Shown here: positions 50,892-59,841 of the stretch, in pieces | How the letters are laid out: each line of letters starts with the position of its first letter | How positions within the stretch are numbered: the first letter of the stretch is position 1 | NCBI RefSeq assembly: GCF_007625075.1 | Contig: NZ_QMIE01000001.1 | Coordinates: forward strand, 394,848 to 458,847 | DNA length: 64,000 bases | Direction: 5' to 3' | DNA from: Oceanidesulfovibrio indonesiensis | GTDB lineage: Bacteria > Desulfobacterota > Desulfovibrionia > Desulfovibrionales > Desulfovibrionaceae | Translations under genes and position numbers: made by a program | The notes under the pieces: generated by a model | The model's input: only the letters and a program-made list of their open reading frames with translations | Told to the model about the DNA's origin: nothing | Databases searched by the model: none

Positions 50892-51034
50892 TTGAGGGGC
50901 GCCGCCCCTCAAACTCCCCGCAAGGGACCAATGGTCCCTTGACCCTGAATATAGGCTCCAGAAAAAAAATCCTGAGAAAAAGTTTGGGAAGGGAGAGCGC
51001 GAGAGGGAGAACCTTTTATAAAAGGTGTCCCTCT
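50892..51034. repeat. Cluster of strong inverted repeats between genes
   Basis: Three palindromes lie in 143 bp after the ArfB-like gene: TTGAGGGGC/GCCCCTCAA (50892-50912), CAAGGGACCA/TGGTCCCTTG (50921-50941) and a nested GAGAGGGA...ACCTTTTATAAAAGGT...TCCCTCTC (51001-51034). The first two and an A-rich bridge resemble a dispersed intergenic element rather than a single terminator, though the hairpins could also end both convergent genes. Confidence 0.5.
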
Positions 51035-51053
51035 CGAACTGTCTTTTCGCTTG

Positions 51054-52034
51054 CTATGACGTGACCATCCAGAACGAGCCGGGTTCGACAGCCCATCCTT
51101 TCGCAATATAATGGCCCAGCACGGGGCAGGCCGCGGCGAGCGCGGCCGTGTGCGCGTGGCGCAGGTGGTTCACCGCGGCGAGCACGCGCAGGGAATCTCC
51201 GCCGGAGAGCAGGGCTTCGAGCAGGTACTGCTCGGTCCAGAGCCGGCGCTGGTCCACGAGCCATGCCGCGGGGTATTCCCGCGGGGTGAAGATGTCGTGG
51301 GCATGGACAAGTACGCCCGGCGCAAGCCGGGGAATGACGGCCAGATAGCCGGCGAGCACGTCGCCCGCAGGTCGGACCACGTGGGAGGAGTCGATGAACA
51401 GCACGTCGCCGGGTTCGAGCAGACCGGCCAGGGCTGAGGGGTCCTCGTTCTCGGCCTTGTTTGGGCGGACCTCCACGCCAAGGGAGGCAAGCCACGGTTT
51501 GGGGAAGGGGTCCACCACGATGTGGCGGTGGCCGCTGCCGGAGCGTTCGGACTCGTTCGCCCGCCGCGCCTCCAGCGCCATGAGGGTGGACATGCCGCTG
51601 CCCAGCTCCAGCAGAGTGCGCGGTTTGCGCGCACGGAGTATGGCGTAGAGCATCTCCGCATCGCCCGGGCCGAAGGAGTCGTTGTCAAAGGAATAGACAC
51701 GCTTGGCCGGAGGACGCGCCGCAATGGCCTCGATCTCCGCGGCAAAGGGCTCGAGCTCGGCGAGGATGGCGAGCTGACCCTGTTCGTCCAGATCCACGCC
51801 GGGCAGGTCGCGCACGCCGTGTGGTATGGATTCGGGCGGATAAGGCTCGTAGAAATGGCGGCGCAGCGGATGGATGCCGAGCCGGGAGAGGATGGCGCGG
51901 TTGAGCGGCAGCCGTGTGAGGCCGATCTGTCTGGCGATGCCCAGCCACCAGCCGCCGGCCAGGCCGAGGGGAGCGAGCAACGTGTCCAGCGCCGGGGCGA
52001 GCCTGCGCAAAAAGGTGCGGGTGGTGCGCTGCAT
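51054..52034 (-). CDS. Class I SAM-dependent methyltransferase (Methyltransf_24 type)
   Basis: A 326-aa protein. A basic N-terminal helix region (~1-45) precedes the Rossmann domain: LLELGSGMSTLM (~144-155) is motif I, VVDPFPK motif II and GDVLFIDSSHVV motif IV. HAHDIFTPREYPAAW is typical of the CmcI/Methyltransf_24 group. ATG 52034 gives the expected start; no strong ribosome site is visible. The divergent neighbour is a glycosyltransferase, so a glycan substrate is possible. Confidence 0.82.
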   Translation of the reverse strand: MQRTTRTFLRRLAPALDTLLAPLGLAGGWWLGIARQIGLTRLPLNRAILSRLGIHPLRRHFYEPYPPESIPHGVRDLPGVDLDEQGQLAILAELEPFAAEIEAIAARPPAKRVYSFDNDSFGPGDAEMLYAILRARKPRTLLELGSGMSTLMALEARRANESERSGSGHRHIVVDPFPKPWLASLGVEVRPNKAENEDPSALAGLLEPGDVLFIDSSHVVRPAGDVLAGYLAVIPRLAPGVLVHAHDIFTPREYPAAWLVDQRRLWTEQYLLEALLSGGDSLRVLAAVNHLRHAHTAALAAACPVLGHYIAKGWAVEPGSFWMVTS

Positions 52035-52166
52035 GGTCGCACCGGTGTAGCAGGAAGCGGCCGCGTGCGGAAGTGGGCCGGAGCGACGCCAGGCTGGCTC
52101 GGTTCTGCGGGCGGCCGTTTCCGGGAATAACCAGCCGCCGCAGCGTTCGTTGCGCCACCGGCATGG

Positions 52167-53300
52167 ATGCGGTACTCCACAATAACCATGGGCGAATCGG
52201 TCATCCATCATACATTGCTTGAGCATCGTGGCGGCGCCGCCCGCGTGGCGGACATGCTCCACGCCGAGCTCGCGGCCCCGGGCTGGGATTCGTCGCGCTC
52301 CTTCGAGGTTGCCGAGAGCAGGGAAGGGGAGGCGGCGTTGATCAGGCGGCCCTGGCCGGCGCGCCTGGAAGAGGCCCTGGCCGAAGGGCGCGTGGTGCAT
52401 GCGCATTCCACCTCGCAATGGCACGAACTGCTCGCGTTTCTGGCGGCTCGTCATGCGCGCACGGTCATCACCCTGCACGATTTTCAGCTCGTGGCAGGCG
52501 GATGCGTCTACCCGGCAGAATGCGACCTGACGGCCAACGGTTGTCCGGATCCATGCCCCCGCGGATATCCTGACCCGGAGACCGACCGCATGCAGCGCAA
52601 GCGGCTGGTGGACGCGCTGGGGCCGATCATCGTCAGTCCGTCCGAGTGGCTGAGGCGGCATGCGGAAGCGAGCCTGGGACATACGGTGGAACTCGTGCCC
52701 AACGGCGTTCCCTGGCCGGACGCCATGCCGGACGAGCAGGCCAGGGCCGCCGCCAAGAAAGCTCTGGGCATCGCGCCGGCGGCGCGCACAGTGCTGTTCA
52801 TCGCCCACGGCGGCCGCAAGGCGGCGTTCAAGGCCGGCAACCGTTGGGACACCATCTGGCGGGCCGTCAAACAACGCGTTCCCAAGGCTGTGGGCATCAT
52901 GGCAGGCGGATCGCGCCTGGAACGGGAGGGCGACCTGCTGCGGCTGCCGTATCTGGAGGGAGAGCACCTGGCCCAGGTGATGACCGCGGCCGATGTGCTT
53001 TGCCATCCCACTCTGGCGGACAACCATCCGCTCTCCGTGCTGGAGGCAATGGCTCACGGCGCGGCCGTGGCGGCCACCGGCGTGGGCGGGCTGCTGGAGC
53101 AGATAGTGGACGGCGAAACCGGCGTGCTGACCCCGGCCGAGGAGTGGGACACCCTGGCGCAGCGCACCGCGGACATCCTGGCCCGGCCGTCGCGAAGCCG
53201 TGCGTTGGCGTCGGAAGCATTCGAGCGCGGCAGCAAGCTGTTCAGCGCACGGCGCATGGCCGCAGACTACCGCGCTCTCTATGAACGAGTGCTCATCTGA
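52167..53300 (+). CDS. Family 4 glycosyltransferase
   Basis: A 377-aa GT-B enzyme. EHRGGAARVADMLHAEL is the acceptor loop; VITLHDFQLVAGGCVYP is shared with WcaC/RfaG-like proteins; the donor domain has LFIAHGGRKAAFKAG, VLCHPTLADNHPLSVLEAMAHGAAVAATGVGGLLE (EX7E-type). A cysteine-rich stretch (CVYPAEC...GCPDPC) is unusual and may bind zinc or form disulfides. An ATG at 52188 is an alternative start. Confidence 0.88.
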   Translation: MRYSTITMGESVIHHTLLEHRGGAARVADMLHAELAAPGWDSSRSFEVAESREGEAALIRRPWPARLEEALAEGRVVHAHSTSQWHELLAFLAARHARTVITLHDFQLVAGGCVYPAECDLTANGCPDPCPRGYPDPETDRMQRKRLVDALGPIIVSPSEWLRRHAEASLGHTVELVPNGVPWPDAMPDEQARAAAKKALGIAPAARTVLFIAHGGRKAAFKAGNRWDTIWRAVKQRVPKAVGIMAGGSRLEREGDLLRLPYLEGEHLAQVMTAADVLCHPTLADNHPLSVLEAMAHGAAVAATGVGGLLEQIVDGETGVLTPAEEWDTLAQRTADILARPSRSRALASEAFERGSKLFSARRMAADYRALYERVLI

Positions 53301-53442
53301 CAGACTGTCGAAACAGTCCGCTGGCTGCGTCGCTCAGGTCAGTCCAGAACATATTCGGTAAATGCAATACGTTGAAATTGCTTTCGATTTTCCGGTGTTC
53401 TCTGTGCTTGACCTGCAGGAAGAACCTGCTTTCAACAGCCTG

Positions 53443-54102
53443 CTAGACGATGACGTAGCGCTTGATGAAGTGCACGACCTCGTCCGGCGTATCCATGACA
53501 GCGAAGAGGTCGAGTTCGTCCTCGTTGAGGTATCCGCCCGAAACCATGGTGGTCTTGATCCAGTCGAGCAGGCCGTTCCAGTATTCGCTTTTGTAGAGAA
53601 TAATGGGGAAGGGCTTGATGCGCTTGGTCTGAACGAGCACCGCGGCTTCGAAGAGCTCGTCCAGCGTGCCGAGGCCGCCCGGCATGACGATGTACGCCGT
53701 GGCGTACTTGACGAACATCACCTTGCGCACGAAGAAGTATTTGAAGTCCAGTTCCACGTTCTGGTACTTGTTTGGCGCCTGCTCCATGGGCAGCTGGATG
53801 TTCAGCCCCACGGACACGCCGTCCGCCTCGGCCGCGCCTTTGTTGCCCGCCTCCATGATGCCGGGACCGCCGCCGGTGATGACGGTGTAGCCGGCCGTGG
53901 CCAGCTTGCGCGCAACCTCCACGCACTCTTCATATAACGAATCGCCTTCCTTGAGGCGGGCCGACCCGAATATGGAGACTCCGTGGCCGTACTCGCCCAG
54001 GGTGTCGAACCCGTCCACGAGCTCGGCCATGATCTTGAAGAGCCGCCAGGACTCCTTCATGGACAAATTGTCGATAACGAACTGTTTCTGTTGCTGAACC
54101 AT
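53443..54102 (-). CDS. LOG-family protein (lysine decarboxylase-like fold)
   Basis: A 219-aa protein. The Rossmann nucleotide motif GGGPGIMEAGNKGA and the LOG signature PGGLGTLDE are both complete. LOG enzymes release the base from cytokinin-like or purine nucleoside monophosphates; in bacteria the physiological substrate is usually unknown. It converges with the glycosyltransferase at 53300, separated by a 142-bp gap with small hairpins only, and is divergent from the MBL nuclease gene. Confidence 0.9.
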   Translation of the reverse strand: MVQQQKQFVIDNLSMKESWRLFKIMAELVDGFDTLGEYGHGVSIFGSARLKEGDSLYEECVEVARKLATAGYTVITGGGPGIMEAGNKGAAEADGVSVGLNIQLPMEQAPNKYQNVELDFKYFFVRKVMFVKYATAYIVMPGGLGTLDELFEAAVLVQTKRIKPFPIILYKSEYWNGLLDWIKTTMVSGGYLNEDELDLFAVMDTPDEVVHFIKRYVIV

Positions 54103-54282
54103 TGTCGCTCCTTGGCGTGTTGGAAGGTGGACCGTACGCCCGCATTGGTCGAGTCGGGAGTCCGCCCGGTTGCTGGGAATGTTTGCGCTCCCCGGGGATA
54201 TATCGCATACTCCGCGCTCGCGACAATGGCTTGCGGGTCGCTCGCCCGCCGGCCTTTTCCACTAACTTTTCGAGGAGCCTCA

Positions 54283-55920
54283 ATGAAGATCAAGTTCCTT
54301 GGCGCAGCGCAGACCGTCTCCGGGTCGTGTCATCTCATAGAGACCATGGGCCGGCGTTTTGCCGTGGATTGCGGCATGCATCAGGGCAACAGGGAGATCG
54401 ACGCGCGCAACGAGGCCGTGGATATCTACGACCCCGCAAACATCGATTTCTTCCTCATCACCCACGCGCACATCGACCATTCCGGGCTCTTGCCCAAGAT
54501 GGTCAAGGAAGGCTTTACCGGTACCATTTACGCCACCGAGCCCACACGCGACCTTCTGGAGATAATGCTGCTGGATTCGGCCCACATACAGGAGATGGAA
54601 GCCGAGTGGCAGAGCCGCAAGAAACGCCGCAAGGGCAAGTTGCCCGTGGAACCGCTCTACACGCAGGACGACGCCATGAAGACCATGGAACTCTTCCAGG
54701 TCGTGGAGTACGACTCGTCCTTCGAGCCGGCGGAAGGCGTGAAGGTCCGCTACTGCGACGCCGGCCACATCCTCGGCTCGGCTTTCGTGGAACTCACCGT
54801 CACGGAGCCCAACGGCGGCGACAGCGGCGACGACGCCCACTACCACCTGTTGTTCTCCGGCGACCTCGGCCGGCCGGACCAGCTCATCATCCGCGACCCG
54901 GCCGAGCCCTCGAACGGCAGGGCCGTGGATTACCTGTTCATCGAGTCCACATACGGCGACCGCAACCATAAGGACCAGCAGACCAGCCGCCAGGAGCTGG
55001 CCGAGGCCATTGCCTACAGCTACGAGCGCGGGGAAAAGGTCATCATACCGGCGTTCGCCGTGGAGCGCACCCAGGAGATGATCTACAGCCTGTACCTGCT
55101 GCGCGAAGAAGGCAAGCTGCCGGAGGACATGCCCGTGTTCCTGGACAGCCCCATGGCCATCCGCGCCACCGAGGTCTTTCGCAAGCATCCCAGCTTCTAT
55201 GACGAGGACGCCACGAAGATTCTGGAGGAGGGGGGCGATCCGCTCTCCTTGCCCAACCTCAAGTACACGCAGAAGACTGAAGAGTCGCGCGCCTTGAACG
55301 TGATGCAGGGGCCGGCAGTCATCATCTCTGCGTCCGGCATGTGCAACGCCGGCCGCATCAAGCACCATCTGCGCCACAATCTCTGGCGCGAGGGGGCCAG
55401 CGTTGTCTTCGTCGGGTTTCAGGCTCGCGGCACCCCCGGCCGCAAGATCGTGGACGGCGCGCCGTCCATCCGTATCTTCGGCGAAGACATCGCCGTGAAC
55501 GCGAAGATATTCACCATCGGCGGGTTCTCGGCCCATGCCGGGCAGAGCCAGATTCTCGACTGGGTGGACACCTTCGACCATCCGGACATGGACGTGTTCC
55601 TGGTGCATGGCGAACCGGAGAAACAAGAGGTGCTGGCCCGGTTGATGCGCGAGAAAATGAACGTGACAGTGCGCATACCGGCGTATCTGGAGGATGTGAT
55701 TCTGGAGCCGGGGCAGGAGCCGGGCATCATCGAGCATCCCGAGGCGGCCTACCCGAAAGTGGACTGGGGCTATGTGCTGGACGAAGCCGAAGCAAAGCTC
55801 ACGGAATTGCGCTCGCGGCTCCGGGAAGTGGAGGCCAAACCCTGGATCGACCAGTCCGAGCTGCGCGATCGTATGCTGGATACCACGAAAGAGCTGTCCA
55901 AAATCGTCTCCGAGCTATAA
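54283..55920 (+). CDS. MBL-fold ribonuclease-like protein (beta-CASP/RMMBL)
   Basis: A 545-aa metallo-beta-lactamase-fold hydrolase. THAHIDHSG is the HxHxDH zinc motif; CDAGHILGSAFVEL and IESTYGDRNH add further ligands; a beta-CASP domain (~240-380; PAFAVERTQEMIY, SASGMCNAGRI) and an RMMBL C-terminal domain (GGFSAHAGQSQI, LVHGEPEKQ) follow. This is the CPSF73/Ysh1-like class, with RNA endonuclease or exonuclease activity expected. The last ~60 residues form a coiled coil. rsmD follows after 3 bp. AGGAG stands before the ATG. Confidence 0.91.
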   Translation: MKIKFLGAAQTVSGSCHLIETMGRRFAVDCGMHQGNREIDARNEAVDIYDPANIDFFLITHAHIDHSGLLPKMVKEGFTGTIYATEPTRDLLEIMLLDSAHIQEMEAEWQSRKKRRKGKLPVEPLYTQDDAMKTMELFQVVEYDSSFEPAEGVKVRYCDAGHILGSAFVELTVTEPNGGDSGDDAHYHLLFSGDLGRPDQLIIRDPAEPSNGRAVDYLFIESTYGDRNHKDQQTSRQELAEAIAYSYERGEKVIIPAFAVERTQEMIYSLYLLREEGKLPEDMPVFLDSPMAIRATEVFRKHPSFYDEDATKILEEGGDPLSLPNLKYTQKTEESRALNVMQGPAVIISASGMCNAGRIKHHLRHNLWREGASVVFVGFQARGTPGRKIVDGAPSIRIFGEDIAVNAKIFTIGGFSAHAGQSQILDWVDTFDHPDMDVFLVHGEPEKQEVLARLMREKMNVTVRIPAYLEDVILEPGQEPGIIEHPEAAYPKVDWGYVLDEAEAKLTELRSRLREVEAKPWIDQSELRDRMLDTTKELSKIVSEL

Positions 55921-55923
55921 TCT

Positions 55924-56493
55924 ATGCGCATAACCGCCGGAATTTACAAAGGCCGCACCATCCGCACGTCTGAAGGACCGGGATACAGGCCCGCCACGGC
56001 CAAGGTGCGCGAGGCCCTGTTCTCCATGCTGGAGGCGCGGGGTGTGGCCTGGAGCGAAACGCGGGTGCTGGACCTTTTCGCCGGATCCGGCTCCCTGGCA
56101 TTCGAGGCGCTTTCCCGAGGGGCGCAGCACGCCACCATGGTGGAGTTGAGCCGTTCCGCAGCACGGACCATCGAGAAGACCGTGGCCGATCTCGGCATTG
56201 AGCCGGGCGTGGCCGTGGTGGAGTGCGTGGACATCTTCCCCTGGCTGGGCAAGGGGCCGGGCCGGCGCGCGCAGTTCGATCTCGTCTTCGTGGATCCGCC
56301 CTACGGCGAGAATCTTACAGGCCGGGCGCTGGGCGCGCTGGACCGCAAAGGCTGGCTCGCCCCCGGAGCCATCGTGGTCGCGGAAATCGAAAAGAACGCC
56401 GTCGTGCCCAGGGCCGGGGACGCATATGCGCTCGATGTGGACAGGACCTACGGACAAACAAGGATAGTGCTATGGAACAGAGCCAGCACCTAG
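55924..56493 (+). CDS. rsmD: 16S rRNA (guanine966-N2)-methyltransferase
   Basis: A 189-aa methyltransferase. It opens with MRITAGIYKGRTI and has RPATAKVREALFSML, LDLFAGSGSLAFEALSRGA (motif I) and the catalytic VDPPYG. This full set is diagnostic of RsmD. It lies 3 bp after the MBL-fold gene and overlaps coaD by 22 bp, the classic rsmD-coaD pairing. Confidence 0.95.
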   Translation: MRITAGIYKGRTIRTSEGPGYRPATAKVREALFSMLEARGVAWSETRVLDLFAGSGSLAFEALSRGAQHATMVELSRSAARTIEKTVADLGIEPGVAVVECVDIFPWLGKGPGRRAQFDLVFVDPPYGENLTGRALGALDRKGWLAPGAIVVAEIEKNAVVPRAGDAYALDVDRTYGQTRIVLWNRAST

Positions 56494-56993
56494 CCGTCTA
56501 CCCCGGCACTTTCGATCCTTTGACATTCGGCCATGTGGGCATCATCAAGCGCGGTCTCGACGTGTTCGACCAGATCGTCGTGGCTGTTGCGGTGAAGACC
56601 TCCAAGTCCCCGCTCTTCAACCTCAAAGAACGCATCGCCCTGGCCAGGGAAACGTTCGCGGATAATGATCGAGTCACCGTGGAGAGTTTCGACGGCCTGC
56701 TCGTGGACTATGTGGTGGAGCGGGGGGCCAAGGCCATTCTCCGGGGCCTGCGCGCGGTCTCGGATTTCGAGTATGAGTTCCAGATGGCGCTGATGAACCG
56801 CCGTCTGAATCACCAGGTGCAGACAGTGTTTCTGATGACCGACTATCGCTGGCTGTACATCAGCTCCACCATCATCAAGGAAGCGGCCAGAGCCGGAGGC
56901 GACGTGCGCGGCCTGGTGCCGGACCCTGTCTACTACCGGCTGATGGAGCGGCTCGGCCGCCCTGCGGACTCCACCCGCGGCATGCTCGAATAG
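56472..56993 (+). CDS. coaD: Phosphopantetheine adenylyltransferase
   Basis: A 173-aa enzyme of CoA synthesis. The nucleotidyltransferase motif is PGTFDPLTFGH (10-20, T/HxGH-like), with VAVKTSKSPLF, RGLRAVSDFEYE and YISSTIIKE later. It joins ATP and 4-phosphopantetheine to dephospho-CoA. AAGGA stands before the ATG, which lies inside the end of rsmD. Length is normal. Confidence 0.96.
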   Translation: MEQSQHLAVYPGTFDPLTFGHVGIIKRGLDVFDQIVVAVAVKTSKSPLFNLKERIALARETFADNDRVTVESFDGLLVDYVVERGAKAILRGLRAVSDFEYEFQMALMNRRLNHQVQTVFLMTDYRWLYISSTIIKEAARAGGDVRGLVPDPVYYRLMERLGRPADSTRGMLE

Positions 56994-57029
56994 CTTGTCG
57001 TCCACAACGTCCCTGTTCGAGGCTTTTGC

Positions 57030-57950
57030 ATGAATCCCATGCCGGTCATCTGTCTGCTGGGCGTGACGGGAGCGGGCAAGACGGCCGCCTCCCTGGCCCT
57101 TGCCGAGGCGCTGCCAGGCTCCGTGGTCAATCTCGATTCCCGCCAGGTCTACCGGGATTTCCCTGTCATCACGGCGCAGCCCTCGCCGGAGGAACAGGCC
57201 GTAGCGCCGCATTACCTCTACGGATTCCTGCCCTGCACGGAGCGCATCTCCGCTGGCGTATTTGCCGGAAAAGCGCACGAGTCCTGCGCCGGGATCCGCG
57301 AAGCAGGACGCTTCCCGCTGCTGGTGGGCGGGGCCGGGTTGTATCTGCTCGCCTTTCTGGAAGGCCTCGCCCCCATCCCGCCTGTGGACGAGGCCGTGCG
57401 CGAAGAGCTCGAAACGTTGCTGGACCGCAAAGGACTGCCCGCGCTGCGGCAACGGCTGGAAACTGTTGATCCGGAATACGCGGCCGCCATCCACCCCAAC
57501 GACACGCAACGCACGTTACGCGCCCTCGAAGTATATGATTCCACAGGAAAATCATTGACATGGTGGCATGCGCAACCCACTTCCGCGCCGCCTGTGCGGT
57601 CGCTCAAGCTGTTTCTTGAGGTGGAGCAGGAAGCGTTGCATCGTCGGCTGGACGAGCGAATAACAGCGATGCTGGAAGCCGGGGCCGAAGATGAGGCAAG
57701 ACGGGCGCTGGATACGTGTCCCGATCCCGAGGCGCCGGGCTGGTCCGGCATCGGTTGTGCGGAATTACATGGGTACCTCACCGGAAAATATGGTATGCAG
57801 GATGCCAGGGCGCTGTGGCTGCGCAACACCAAAGCCTACGCCAAGCGCCAGATGACCTGGTTCCGCAAGGAAGCCGGCATGGTGCCGGTGCCGGCTGCGG
57901 ACACGGAAACCATCGTGGAGCATGCAACTCGATTTCTGGAGGCGTGTTGA
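57030..57950 (+). CDS. miaA: tRNA dimethylallyltransferase
   Basis: A 306-aa enzyme. The P-loop is GVTGAGKT (11-18), followed by NLDSRQVYRDFPVITAQPS and VGGAGLYLLAFLEGLAPIPP, both diagnostic of MiaA. It prenylates A37 of tRNAs reading UNN codons. The C-terminal RNTKAYAKRQMTWFRKE is also conserved. It follows coaD by 36 bp; the stop overlaps the next gene start (TTGA). Confidence 0.95.
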   Translation: MNPMPVICLLGVTGAGKTAASLALAEALPGSVVNLDSRQVYRDFPVITAQPSPEEQAVAPHYLYGFLPCTERISAGVFAGKAHESCAGIREAGRFPLLVGGAGLYLLAFLEGLAPIPPVDEAVREELETLLDRKGLPALRQRLETVDPEYAAAIHPNDTQRTLRALEVYDSTGKSLTWWHAQPTSAPPVRSLKLFLEVEQEALHRRLDERITAMLEAGAEDEARRALDTCPDPEAPGWSGIGCAELHGYLTGKYGMQDARALWLRNTKAYAKRQMTWFRKEAGMVPVPAADTETIVEHATRFLEAC

Positions 57951-59545
57951 GCCGTATCCTTCGTCGTTCACGTATTTGCCAATGCCTGCTCGTGGCGGGG
58001 CTTGTGTGCGGCCTGGCCGGAGTCGCGCTTGTTTCGGCAGAGGAGCGAGGCGCCAGACAGTTCGATCCGGACCCGCTTCTGCGACGCGCCCACCTGCTGT
58101 TCGACAACGGACAACTGCTGGAAAGCGTCGCCTTGTACGAAGATATCGCCCGCATGAGCGATGATCCGGACTACACCGTGTACTGCTACGTACGGGTGGC
58201 CGACGTGCTCGCGCTGTTTCTCGACCAACGCGCGCTCGCCCTGGAGTACTACGACAGGGTGATCGAGGAATATCCCGAGAACTGGAACCTCGCCAACGCT
58301 TACTTCAACTCCGCCATGCTGCTCTTCGCCGAGGAGCGGTTCGGCGCATCTCGGGAGCGCTTTCTGGAGTTTCTGGAGCATTTCCCCAGGGATGCAAGGG
58401 CGCAGACCGCGCGCTACATGGTGGAGCGCATCGAGACACGAATGGCGCAGGAGGCGCCGACGGAGGAGGGTGCACGACCATCGCCCCGGCAGGACGAGCC
58501 TGTTGTGCGAGTGTTGCTCATCACTGCGGACAATCTGCAGCTCGAATTTTCGGACAGCGCAAAAATGTTCGCCGACAATGGGCGCCGCGACACCATAGCC
58601 CCGGGTACGTATCGCCTGCGGGTGCGTGAGGGTGGCGTGCATCTGGAAGGCCGGGACCTTGGGCGCGAAGTCGTTTTCGACGCCGGGCCGCAAGGGTTCG
58701 GCCACGCAGGCCGAAGTTACGCGGGCGAAGCCGTGGTCACGGCGCAGGGGGAGGCCATGTCTCTGGTCAACCGGTTGCCCTTGGAAGAGTATCTCGAAGG
58801 CGTGGTGCCTTCCGAGATGCCGCCGTCTTTTGCCTCGCAGGCGTTGCGGGCCCAGGCCGTGGCGGCGCGCACGTTTGCCTGGCGGGTGGTCGAACGGACG
58901 CGGGATGCCGGCAGGGCGTATGATCTTTCGGCCGGCATGATGGATCAGGCCTACCTTGGCACGGGCGTGGCCAATGTGACCACGCAGGACGCCGTGCGGC
59001 TCACGCGCGGGCAGATTCTGTTGTATGAGGGCGCACCAGCCTTCACGGCGTTTCATGCCCATTCCGGCGGCGTGCTCGAAGACGATGCCGCTGTCTGGAG
59101 CGCGGACATGCCGTACCTGGAGGTGGAGGAGGACGCTCAGACCGCCATGTACAAGTCGCTGGACTGGGAGTACCGCACAGGGGCGGCGGCGCTTGCCGAG
59201 TTGCTGCGCCGCAACGGGTTCCCGCTGAAGCGTGTTGTCGGCCTGCGCGTGGAGAGCCGCAGCGAGTCCGGGCGCGTAAAGACCATGGCCGTGGACACGG
59301 ACCAAGGAACTCTGCGCATCAGAGGCAACAGCTTCCGCCTGCTCGTGGGGCCGGCGCGGGTGCGCAGCCTGCTGTGCGACGTGCGGTATGAGAATGGCGA
59401 GTTCGTTTTTTCAGGTACAGGCTACGGCCACGGCGTGGGCCTTTCCCAGTGGGGCGCCCAGGCCATGGCGTACAAAGGCAAGGATTATAGGGAGATTCTG
59501 TCGACCTATTATCCTGGAACGACCCTGGAGACGCTCTACGATTGA
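57947..59545 (+). CDS. SpoIID/LytB-domain protein with TPR region
   Basis: A 532-aa protein. TTG 57947 is chosen with GGAGG upstream; a GTG one codon earlier is also possible. A signal peptide (~10-30) is followed by TPR-like repeats (~40-150: DPDPLLRRAHLLFDNGQLLESVALYED) and a SpoIID domain (~225-530) with LPLEEYLEGVVPSEMPPSF, LRAQAVAARTF, the HSGGVLEDDAAVW block and GYGHGVGLSQWGAQAMA. SpoIID-type enzymes are lytic transglycosylases on denuded glycan. In a non-sporulating Gram-negative it is most likely an envelope-remodelling enzyme. Confidence 0.9.
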   Translation: MSRILRRSRICQCLLVAGLVCGLAGVALVSAEERGARQFDPDPLLRRAHLLFDNGQLLESVALYEDIARMSDDPDYTVYCYVRVADVLALFLDQRALALEYYDRVIEEYPENWNLANAYFNSAMLLFAEERFGASRERFLEFLEHFPRDARAQTARYMVERIETRMAQEAPTEEGARPSPRQDEPVVRVLLITADNLQLEFSDSAKMFADNGRRDTIAPGTYRLRVREGGVHLEGRDLGREVVFDAGPQGFGHAGRSYAGEAVVTAQGEAMSLVNRLPLEEYLEGVVPSEMPPSFASQALRAQAVAARTFAWRVVERTRDAGRAYDLSAGMMDQAYLGTGVANVTTQDAVRLTRGQILLYEGAPAFTAFHAHSGGVLEDDAAVWSADMPYLEVEEDAQTAMYKSLDWEYRTGAAALAELLRRNGFPLKRVVGLRVESRSESGRVKTMAVDTDQGTLRIRGNSFRLLVGPARVRSLLCDVRYENGEFVFSGTGYGHGVGLSQWGAQAMAYKGKDYREILSTYYPGTTLETLYD

Positions 59546-59753
59546 GCCGTCTGCAGCGCATCGGTCGGTGAAACGACTCGTCCCGCGTCAAGACGAGTTC
59601 ACCGCCTATTACATCTGCCCCGAGACAGGCAGGGGATCCGAAAAAATCTGGTGCGGATAGCCGAGAAGCCCTTCCTTCAAGTTTCGGAATGCATACTGTA
59701 TGGTGCAGATGTTCCCGCGAGACAGCGTTTCTCACAGGAGATGCTGCGCTTTG

Positions 59754-59783
59754 TTGACAGCATGCCTCCTCTGGACGCATTAT
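59754..59783 (+). promoter_or_regulatory. sigma70-like promoter for the PSP1-metG pair
   Basis: TTGACA (59754-59759) and CATTAT (59778-59783) are 18 bp apart, ~60 bp upstream of the PSP1-domain gene. The 296-bp gap after the SpoIID gene holds no other feature except a short stem, ACTCGTC/GACGAGT, around 59577. Confidence 0.5.
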
Positions 59784-59841
59784 CACCAATCTTTTCAACA
59801 GCAAGCAATCCAGCCGGCGCCAGACGCCGCACAACGGATAC

